Shown piece after piece: positions 53,079-59,650 of a stretch of 59,650 nt of DNA. The translations under genes and the position numbers were made by a program. The notes beneath the pieces were generated by a model. The model made no database searches. It was not told the DNA's origin and was given only the letters and a program-made list of their open reading frames with translations. Every line of letters begins with the position of its first letter. The first letter of the stretch is position 1. Source of the DNA: UBA7398 sp964632545 (GTDB taxonomy: Bacteria > Actinomycetota > Actinomycetes > Nanopelagicales > Nanopelagicaceae); NCBI GenBank assembly GCA_964632545.1, contig CAZWBQ010000009.1:1-59650 (forward strand). Direction: 5' to 3'.

Positions 53079-54317
53079 GCTGCTAGGTACAAAGGTCGCC
53101 GAATACTCACTTTCCACTCCAGATTGCGTAATTATTGAATACCCAAGCCCTTTTTGGTAGCTAATTGCTATCGGTAACTGAGCGCCATTTAATGTTCTTG
53201 CAATTTTGATTGTGCCTTTGCTATCAAATTCCAAAAACATCACCGTGCCTGATTTTGGCTTCCAATTTATGAGGGTAGGAACCCCACCTTTTGCGACCAA
53301 TACTGCGCCACTACCTGCCGTGAGCGCTCCAATGTTTGACGCAATCCGCATACTCCAAAGTGGTTTCGCACTTTGATTGAATTGCGTGATAGCTGCTTCC
53401 TTATTGGAACTAGAAGTTGCTAAACCGCCAAGTAAATAGGAATCTGAAACGGTCTCCCAAGTTCTAAAACTCTTTGGTAATGAACTCCTTACAACTGATT
53501 TCAAAACACCCTTATTATTTAAAGTGAGTATTACGCCATCAGAAGTTCCCACTAGTTTAGTTTTTAAAATAGAATCAATACTTTTCCCAATTACAAAATA
53601 TGTGCCATCTTTATTACGCACTATTGCACGTAACGAAGTATCGCGTAACCCAATTTTATTTGTTGCACTACAATTACCCAGAAAGTTACAAAAAGTTATT
53701 TCACTAACTCTCCCAGTTGAAGCCATTTGATCGCTGATTATTAACAAACCATCCGGCGAAATTGCTAAATCTCTTGGCATTATTGGAGTTATTGATTGAT
53801 ACTTCATAGTTCCAAGCAATTCACCGACAGCAGAAATATGCCAAATCACAGTGGTGAGTAATCCTGAATTTCGATTGCTCTCTCTTATCACCGTTACTGA
53901 ATCGGGATTTATCACTACTGCGCTACTTTCGATTTTCGTAAGCGCCACTATTGATTCGCTAGCGCCAAGGACCCAAAAGGAGTTATCAGCATCTACCGCT
54001 ACAGAAGTTGCGATGTCATCGAATTCGCCACCTAAACGCAGTCCCCAAATTAACTTGCCATCAACCGCTATTTTCGCGATAAACCCATCATTTTTGCCCA
54101 AAATTGATCCGGGAATAAGTTGTTGATTGCCCGTTTCATCAATGCTTCCAACTACAAGAAGGCCGGCGCTTGTATAAAAACTCTTAGAGATTGAACTATT
54201 GGTTCCGAGTGAAAAATTCATTGTGGTTGCGGTTGGGATAACTTTTATCGGAGTTACGGCATTTGCGGTTGGAATTGCTAAAGTAATTAATAGCGTTAGA
54301 ACTAAACGAAATTTCAA
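53070..54317 (-). CDS. Secreted propeller-like hypothetical protein
   Basis: A 415-residue protein with a Sec signal (MKFRLVLTLLITLAIPTANA). The mature part has repeated segments of 45-60 residues with patterns such as GFIAKIAVDGKLIWG, SVAVDADNSFWVLGAS and ITQFNQSAKPLWS, as in beta-propeller or SBBP-like repeats. Start is a TTG overlapping the proC stop (TTGA). Its function is unknown. Confidence 0.65.
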   Translation of the reverse strand: MKFRLVLTLLITLAIPTANAVTPIKVIPTATTMNFSLGTNSSISKSFYTSAGLLVVGSIDETGNQQLIPGSILGKNDGFIAKIAVDGKLIWGLRLGGEFDDIATSVAVDADNSFWVLGASESIVALTKIESSAVVINPDSVTVIRESNRNSGLLTTVIWHISAVGELLGTMKYQSITPIMPRDLAISPDGLLIISDQMASTGRVSEITFCNFLGNCSATNKIGLRDTSLRAIVRNKDGTYFVIGKSIDSILKTKLVGTSDGVILTLNNKGVLKSVVRSSLPKSFRTWETVSDSYLLGGLATSSSNKEAAITQFNQSAKPLWSMRIASNIGALTAGSGAVLVAKGGVPTLINWKPKSGTVMFLEFDSKGTIKIARTLNGAQLPIAISYQKGLGYSIITQSGVESEYSATFVPSSLN

Positions 54318-55120
54318 GCAAGTTCCTGAGATCTATCTCGCGCTGCTTTAAGGGCGGCTGTAATTATCTCTCCAGTTTTTGCGCTTGCAAAAGATTCTAA
54401 TGCAGCTGCAGTAGTTCCTTTAGGGCTGGTTACATTCTCCCGAAGAGTTGTTGGACTTTTTCCACTTTCATTTAACATCGCAGCAGCACCAGTAATAGTT
54501 TGAATCGTCAATTTAGTTGCATCTGCTTCAGTAAGGCCGAGAGCAGTTGCGCCTTTGATCATCTCTTCAACAAAGTAAAAGAAATATGCGGGACCAGATC
54601 CGCTGGTAGCTGTAACTGCATCTTGTAGTTCTTCTGCCAGGACAATTACTTCACCACTTGCGGCTAGAAAATTAGTGACAAAATCAATATCTACTTCACT
54701 TGCATATCTTCCGCCTGAGATTGCTGCCATGCCTTTACCAACAAGTGTTGGCGTGTTTGGCATAACTCTTATTACTGCCGTGCCAGGTTTCACTTTTTCT
54801 TCAATAAATGCGGTTCGCTTGCCGGCTGCAATACTCACGATTAAAGAAGTGTTAGGAATAGCTGGTGCAATCTGATCTAGTAAATCGCCCATATCCTGGG
54901 GTTTAACAACCAATAAAATCGCATCACAATCTTTAGCGATGCTTTCAATATTGGAAGGATTTACTCCGTACTTCTTCTGTAATTCCACGAGACGTTCAAC
55001 ACGTTTATCCGCAATACAAATCGACGTTGGCGTAGCACCCGAATTAATAAGGCCGGCCAATAGAGCTTCACCCATTACACCAACACCAATTACACCAATG
55101 CAATTTCGAGAATTACTCAT
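54314..55120 (-). CDS. proC: Pyrroline-5-carboxylate reductase
   Basis: A 268-residue enzyme reducing pyrroline-5-carboxylate to proline with NAD(P)H. The Rossmann motif GVIGVGVMGEALLAGL is at the N-terminus. VIRVMPNTPTLVGKGM and the C-terminal TVTATSGSGPAYFF-like segment (here TATSGSGPAYFF) are ProC hallmarks. Confidence 0.93.
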   Translation of the reverse strand: MSNSRNCIGVIGVGVMGEALLAGLINSGATPTSICIADKRVERLVELQKKYGVNPSNIESIAKDCDAILLVVKPQDMGDLLDQIAPAIPNTSLIVSIAAGKRTAFIEEKVKPGTAVIRVMPNTPTLVGKGMAAISGGRYASEVDIDFVTNFLAASGEVIVLAEELQDAVTATSGSGPAYFFYFVEEMIKGATALGLTEADATKLTIQTITGAAAMLNESGKSPTTLRENVTSPKGTTAAALESFASAKTGEIITAALKAARDRSQELA

Positions 55121-55157
55121 GTGACAAGCGTACCCATAAGCCCTAGGCTCTGCGGTT

Positions 55158-55964
55158 ATGTCCGAGGTTCATCCTAATTTTGCACGCGAGTGGATTGAAT
55201 TTATCGATCCTGCCAGCCCTGCTGAATTATTTAAATGTGATTTAACTTGGTTAACTTCATATTGGACCTGCATATTTGGAAATGGTTGCAAAGGCGTAGA
55301 GGCTGATCAACCTGATAACGGTTGTTGCACAGATGGCGCTTATTACTCCGGCGAAGAAGATGAAGCTCGAACATTGAAAGCGGCAGCGCGACTTACCCCC
55401 GCAATCTGGCAATATTATGAAGAAGCCCAACCTAAGAAAAAAGGTGGCAAACTTAGAATTTCCGAAGTTGGCTTAGATAAAGATCGTAAAACTCGCAAAG
55501 TTGATAATTCTTGCATTTTCTTAAACCGAAAAGGTTTTTCGCGTGATGGTTTTGTTGGAAACCATGGTTGTGCGTTGCATCAATTAGCGATTGACGAAAA
55601 AATTCACTTCGTTGAAACGAAGCCAGATGTTTGTTGGCAGCTCCCAATTAGAAGATCTTTTGAAGTTCGTGAATTTGGTGATGCCAAAGTTTCAGTTACA
55701 GTTATTGGAGAATATGAAAGGCTTGCATGGGGCGAAGGCGGCGCAGATTTTGATTGGTACTGCACTAGCAATACCGAAGCGCATATTGGTCGCGAACCAG
55801 TTTATCTTTCAAACAAAGTTGAGTTGATGGCATTAATGGGCGCTCCCGCTTATAAAGAACTTGCGCGCCATTGCGAAAATAGAATGGCAGCGTTAAAGGC
55901 ATCGCGACGTAAATCTTTGCCGCTATTTGTAGTGCATCCAGCCACAGTTCAAGCGCGTAGCTAG
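55158..55964 (+). CDS. Conserved Cys-rich protein, DUF3109-like
   Basis: A 268-residue protein with a Cys cluster near the N-terminus (27, 38, 44, 56, 57) and further Cys near 117, 137 and 155 (DNSCIFL, NHGCALH, PDVCWQLP). The spacing resembles the YkgJ/DUF3109 proteins thought to bind a zinc or iron site, but the assignment is by eye. It lies 34 nt before radA on the same strand. Confidence 0.6.
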   Translation: MSEVHPNFAREWIEFIDPASPAELFKCDLTWLTSYWTCIFGNGCKGVEADQPDNGCCTDGAYYSGEEDEARTLKAAARLTPAIWQYYEEAQPKKKGGKLRISEVGLDKDRKTRKVDNSCIFLNRKGFSRDGFVGNHGCALHQLAIDEKIHFVETKPDVCWQLPIRRSFEVREFGDAKVSVTVIGEYERLAWGEGGADFDWYCTSNTEAHIGREPVYLSNKVELMALMGAPAYKELARHCENRMAALKASRRKSLPLFVVHPATVQARS

Positions 55965-55998
55965 CGCGTAAGTCAGCCCTAGGTTCTAGGCTTCAACC

Positions 55999-57381
55999 AT
56001 GGCTAAGAACGCTGCACCTAAACCCACAAAAGACCCATTCCGCTGCGCCGAATGCGGTTGGACTTCTACAAAATGGGCTGGTCGCTGTGGTGAGTGTCAG
56101 GCATGGGGAACAATTGAAGAAGTTTCAGCGCCAAAGAAACTTTCTTTAATTGCAACAGCGGTTACAAATGCCGCATTACCTATTGGCGATGTTGCAATTG
56201 AAAGCGCCCGAGCGCGAACAAGTGGTGTTCCAGAGTTAGATCGAGTACTTGGTGGTGGGTTAGTTCCGGGCGCTGCAATTTTATTAGCGGGCGAACCTGG
56301 TGTCGGAAAATCAACTTTACTTTTAACGGTTGCAGCAGAAAGTGCGCGTCGTGGTTTAACTACTTTATATATCAGTGGTGAAGAATCAACTTCACAAGTT
56401 CGGCTTCGCGCAGAGAGACTTGGCGCACTCGACAAGGAACTTTGGTTAGCTTCAGAGACAGAACTTGGGTCCGTTATTTCTCACATTGATGAAGTACAAC
56501 CAGCACTTTTAGTTATCGATAGCATTCAAACAATTGGCAGCGCTGCGGTTGACTCAGCACCTGGTGGTGTTACACAAGTGCGCGAAGTTGCGGCTGCGTT
56601 AATTCGATTATGTAAAGAACGAGCAATCACATTAATTTTAGTTGGCCATGTAACTAAAGATGGATCGATTGCAGGACCAAGATTGCTAGAACATGTTGTT
56701 GATGTTGTATTGCAATTTGAAGGCGAGCGCCATTCTAGATTGCGGTTAATTCGTGCGATTAAGAATCGTTATGGTGCCAGCGATGAAGTTGGTTGCTTCG
56801 ATTTACATGATGGCGGCATTGAAGGACTTCCAGATCCAACCGGGTTATTTACAACACGCCACATAGATCCAGTGCCCGGTACTTGCGTAACCGTAACTCT
56901 TGAAGGCCGCCGGCCATTACTTGCGGAAATCCAAGCGTTAGTTAGCGCTGCTAAAGATGTTGATTACGGAAATGCTCGACGAGTTACCAGTGGGCTGGAT
57001 AATTCCCGCACTGCAATGACGCTCGCAGTTTTAGAACTTCGCGCTGGAATTCGTTTAACCGGCCGAGATGTTTATGCCGCAACGGTTGGCGGAATGAAAA
57101 TGACCGAACCAGCTGCAGATTTAGCGTTAGCGCTAGCTGTTGCCTCCGCAGCAAAAGGTCTAGCGCTTCCCGCAGATTTAGTTGCAATCGGCGAAGTTGG
57201 ATTAGCAGGCGAAATTCGAAAAGTTAGCGGGGTGCAACGTCGCTTACAAGAAGCGGTTCGACTTGGTTTTAAACGAGCCTTAGTACCGCTCGGCTCTGAA
57301 GCCAAACTTGAAGGGATGGAAATTCTAGAAGTTGCCCGATTAGAGCAAGCAATTACCCGAGTAAAAATTCAAAACCCTTGA
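55999..57381 (+). CDS. radA: DNA repair protein RadA
   Basis: A 460-residue RecA-like helicase/Holliday-branch migration factor. The N-terminal zinc finger has Cys16, 19, 30 and 33; the Walker A GEPGVGKST is at 98-106; the RadA-specific KNRYG is at 255-259; and a Lon-like domain ends the protein. It promotes recombination with RecA. Confidence 0.95.
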   Translation: MAKNAAPKPTKDPFRCAECGWTSTKWAGRCGECQAWGTIEEVSAPKKLSLIATAVTNAALPIGDVAIESARARTSGVPELDRVLGGGLVPGAAILLAGEPGVGKSTLLLTVAAESARRGLTTLYISGEESTSQVRLRAERLGALDKELWLASETELGSVISHIDEVQPALLVIDSIQTIGSAAVDSAPGGVTQVREVAAALIRLCKERAITLILVGHVTKDGSIAGPRLLEHVVDVVLQFEGERHSRLRLIRAIKNRYGASDEVGCFDLHDGGIEGLPDPTGLFTTRHIDPVPGTCVTVTLEGRRPLLAEIQALVSAAKDVDYGNARRVTSGLDNSRTAMTLAVLELRAGIRLTGRDVYAATVGGMKMTEPAADLALALAVASAAKGLALPADLVAIGEVGLAGEIRKVSGVQRRLQEAVRLGFKRALVPLGSEAKLEGMEILEVARLEQAITRVKIQNP

Positions 57382-57386
57382 ATGCT

Positions 57387-58274
57387 TTAGTTTAAATTCT
57401 CGGCCGCAATTTCAGCAGCTCTGTTTGCAATTCGAATATTGGAAACCAAAAGTTCGCGACCAATTCCAATATTAATTAAATCAATAATAGGTTCCCCGGC
57501 ATCTGCAATTCCGCCAGCAAATATGACTGGAAGATCAGATTTTGCAGTAACAGCATCTATTTGAAGTACTAAGTCAATTAAATAATCAGCAGCAATTGCA
57601 AGAATGTCTTGTGCTAACAAGTCTCCCTTTTTAGCAAGTGCAATAACTGGCTTAGCTAGCGCCGCAATTGCAGACCGGTCTTTTGAATATACATACTCTT
57701 TAATGCCATTCCAATCTTTACATTTGGTAAAATCCAAAACCTCAGCCTCGAGCGATCCTTTCGTGATTGCAGTTCTGGTATCAATCGCTGTTAATGTCCG
57801 CCGAATAGCTTCGCGACCAATCCAATAACCGGCTCCTTCATCGCCAAGCAAATAACCCCAACCACCAGCTCTTACCACTTTCCCGGTTTCAGTCATATAA
57901 ATTGCAATTGAACCAGTTCCCGCATATAAAAATATTCCTTCACCGAATTCAAAATGCGCCCGGTACCCAAGAACCATATCAATAACTACTTCAATTTCTA
58001 CTTCGCCAAATATCGATTGAAAGATCTCAATGATTTCACCATTATTTTCGGGATCTGAACTTGTACCAGTTATCCCCGCATAAACGGATACGATTTTTTG
58101 AGTACCGGCGGCAGCTTTTATTTCTTTCAAAACTTTGAGTAAACGGGATTTTGATTCTGGACGATAAAGATGGCCATCGATTGGCTCTGAAATACCTTCT
58201 TTAATTGTGCCGTTTCCATCGCGTAACGCCCACTTAGCGGCAGTAGCGCCGCCATCAATTCCTAATGTGAGCAT
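57387..58274 (-). CDS. BadF/BadG-type ATPase, N-acetylglucosamine kinase-like
   Basis: A 295-residue sugar kinase of the ASKHA fold. The phosphate-1 motif GIDGGATAAKWAL and the later LYAGTGSIAIY, RAGGWGYLLGDEGAGYWIG segments are typical of GlcNAc kinases. It lies 4 nt after a sugar ABC permease gene, so it probably phosphorylates the imported amino sugar. Confidence 0.82.
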   Translation of the reverse strand: MLTLGIDGGATAAKWALRDGNGTIKEGISEPIDGHLYRPESKSRLLKVLKEIKAAAGTQKIVSVYAGITGTSSDPENNGEIIEIFQSIFGEVEIEVVIDMVLGYRAHFEFGEGIFLYAGTGSIAIYMTETGKVVRAGGWGYLLGDEGAGYWIGREAIRRTLTAIDTRTAITKGSLEAEVLDFTKCKDWNGIKEYVYSKDRSAIAALAKPVIALAKKGDLLAQDILAIAADYLIDLVLQIDAVTAKSDLPVIFAGGIADAGEPIIDLINIGIGRELLVSNIRIANRAAEIAAENLN

Positions 58275-58278
58275 GGCG

Positions 58279-59106
58279 TTAGCCTTTCACAGCGCCTGCA
58301 GTTAAGCCCTTAATGAACTGCTCAGAAATGATTAAATAGAGCGTAATAAGCGGCAACGCCGCAATCATCAAGCCCGCAAAAATTATGCCCCACTGTGATG
58401 AATACTCACCAAAAAATGCAGTTAAACCTTGCATAATCGTTTTCTTCTCAGGCGACTGTAAGAAAACTAATGGCAGGAAGAAATCATTCCAAATTGGAAT
58501 TGCAGAATAAATTGCAACAATTGCTAATCCAGGTCGAACTAACGGAGTTAAAACTATTCTTAACAGTTGAAATTCTGATGCGCCGTCGATTCGGGCAGCG
58601 TTATCTAAATCTGCTGGTAGCGCGCTGAAGAAGCCGCTCATAATAAAGATTGCAGCTGGTAGCGCACCAGATGTATATACAAGAATTAAGCCAATATGAG
58701 AATCAAGTAAGTGCATCCATTTTAGTTGAATAAAAAGTGGCAAGATTGCCAATTTAGCTGGTACTAGCATTCCAGAAAGAATGAAACCAAGAATTATTGA
58801 ATGGCCTTTAAACTTATATCGACCCAGCACAAAACCAGCGCCTAAAGAGAGTAACAAAATTAAAATTAAGGAGCCACCAGTTACTACAAGTGAATTCTTT
58901 AGATAAGTTGGAAATGTTCCACCAGCCCACACATCCTTGAAATTCTGCCAATATGGATGAGTGGCAAGCTTCATTGGGGTTCGTGCAAAATCATTTGTTT
59001 CTCTTAGCGAAGAGTTCACAATAAAAAGTAGTGGCAGAATTACAATTACGGTATTAAAAATCAAAACCGAGCGAAAAAATATTTTCGATGCAAATAATTT
59101 AATCAC
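58279..59106 (-). CDS. Carbohydrate ABC transporter permease, MalG type
   Basis: A 275-residue permease with six helices. The EAA motif DNAARIDGASEFQLLRIVLTPL near residue 165 contacts the ATPase. With the partner upstream it would form the channel of a sugar importer; the linked GlcNAc-kinase-like gene suggests an amino sugar or chito-oligosaccharide. Confidence 0.88.
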   Translation of the reverse strand: MIKLFASKIFFRSVLIFNTVIVILPLLFIVNSSLRETNDFARTPMKLATHPYWQNFKDVWAGGTFPTYLKNSLVVTGGSLILILLLSLGAGFVLGRYKFKGHSIILGFILSGMLVPAKLAILPLFIQLKWMHLLDSHIGLILVYTSGALPAAIFIMSGFFSALPADLDNAARIDGASEFQLLRIVLTPLVRPGLAIVAIYSAIPIWNDFFLPLVFLQSPEKKTIMQGLTAFFGEYSSQWGIIFAGLMIAALPLITLYLIISEQFIKGLTAGAVKG

Positions 59107-59650
59107 ATTTGCACCTCGCGTGAACGTAAATATTTAGAACCAAATCCAGCCCCAATACCCACTACTGTAAATATTAGAACGCCAAGTGCGGCACCAATAC
59201 CGATTTCGTTTGCGCCGGAATCAACTGAGCCGAAAGAGAGTCGATAAAACATCAGTGCAAGAGTGTCAGTTGCTCCGGCAGGGCTTCCGGAAGAACCTCC
59301 TAAAACATATGGCAAATCAAACCATTCGAAAGCTCCAATAAAGGTTAATACCGTAACGATGGTCATAGATGGTGCTAATAACGGAAACATTATTTTCCGA
59401 AATATTTGACCTTCGCTAGCTCCATCAATTTTGGCTGCCTCTAAATATTCATTATTAATTGCATTCAGGCCCGATAAGAAGATTATCGCCGGAAACCCAA
59501 CCCAGCGCCAAAGATTTATGAAAACTAAAGTCGGTAGCGCTGTTGCGGTACTTCCTAACCAAGTTAAGGCAAGCGAATCCCAACCAATTTTATGAAGTAA
59601 ATAATTTACTGGTCCATAAAATGGATCGAGCATTGCTTGCCACATATACC
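59103..59650 (-). CDS. Carbohydrate ABC transporter permease, MalF type (5' part outside the window)
   Basis: The C-terminal 180 residues of a permease; the reading frame continues past the end of the window, so the internal Met at 59645 is not the start. The EAA motif YLEAAKIDGASEGQIFRKIMFPL is present. It overlaps the MalG-type gene by 4 nt. Confidence 0.85.
   Translation of the reverse strand, partial: YMWQAMLDPFYGPVNYLLHKIGWDSLALTWLGSTATALPTLVFINLWRWVGFPAIIFLSGLNAINNEYLEAAKIDGASEGQIFRKIMFPLLAPSMTIVTVLTFIGAFEWFDLPYVLGGSSGSPAGATDTLALMFYRLSFGSVDSGANEIGIGAALGVLIFTVVGIGAGFGSKYLRSREVQM

Noticed and set aside
1..59650. CRISPR arrays, insertion sequences, prophage or rRNA genes
   Set aside because: I looked for regular repeat-spacer patterns, transposase or integrase motifs, and rRNA; none was seen.

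Overview
The window looks like part of a small-genome, low-GC actinobacterium, most probably a freshwater planktonic lineage of the acI / Nanopelagicales type. The evidence is a 14-gene complex I operon, a full menaquinone pathway, System II cytochrome c maturation (ResA/CcdA/ResB/CcsB), an XPB helicase beside a helicase-associated partner, a bS22-type 32-residue ribosomal protein, and very tight packing: ATGA-type overlaps inside operons and overlapping or abutting convergent 3' ends. The lineage is inferred from gene content; no 16S rRNA is present. The sequence is a draft assembly with three runs of exactly 100 N. Two of them are flanked by identical 55-bp copies, so the genes there are probably intact and only the scaffolding is wrong.

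Layout. 1-5300: a secreted hypothetical protein, an AhpD-like protein, a tRNA reading as Val(GAC) with a degraded partial copy beside it, a DJ-1/PfpI protein resembling isonitrile hydratase, and a divergent pair formed by an APC permease and a proline-racemase-superfamily enzyme that lacks both canonical catalytic cysteines. 5308-8301: a FUSC-type membrane protein, a small membrane protein cut by a gap, and an Old Yellow Enzyme. 8321-12650: two pairs of very small genes flank a four-gene plus-strand cluster (class I amidotransferase, class II amidotransferase, GNAT transferase, N-acylamino acid racemase-type enolase). The last two match the acylation and racemisation steps of the known D- to L-amino acid conversion route. 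12789-16346: half-size TauE/SafE protein, tRNA-Tyr, a CrtI/PYROXD2-like oxidoreductase, YajQ and RarD.

16314-44365 is the respiratory core. On the minus strand menG, nuoA-N and a polyprenyl diphosphate synthase form one continuous run, coupling the last step of menaquinone synthesis, the main menaquinone-reducing enzyme and the side-chain synthase. Next to it, menF (+), menD-menC-menB (-) and menE-menA (+) supply the naphthoquinone. Then come resA-ccdA-resB-ccsB for c-type cytochromes.

44419-59650: a HAD phosphatase, an operon of helicase-associated protein, M20 peptidase and XPB helicase, a glutaredoxin-like protein, a secreted zinc-metalloprotease-like protein with an FN3 domain, bS22, proC with a secreted propeller-like protein, a Cys-rich protein, radA, and the end of a sugar ABC importer operon carrying a GlcNAc-kinase-type ATPase.

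Most of the window is ordinary core metabolism. The parts most worth follow-up are the amidotransferase/GNAT/racemase cluster, the Ser/Thr proline-racemase-superfamily enzyme beside a permease, the two small-gene pairs, and the unusual tRNA with its partial copy.
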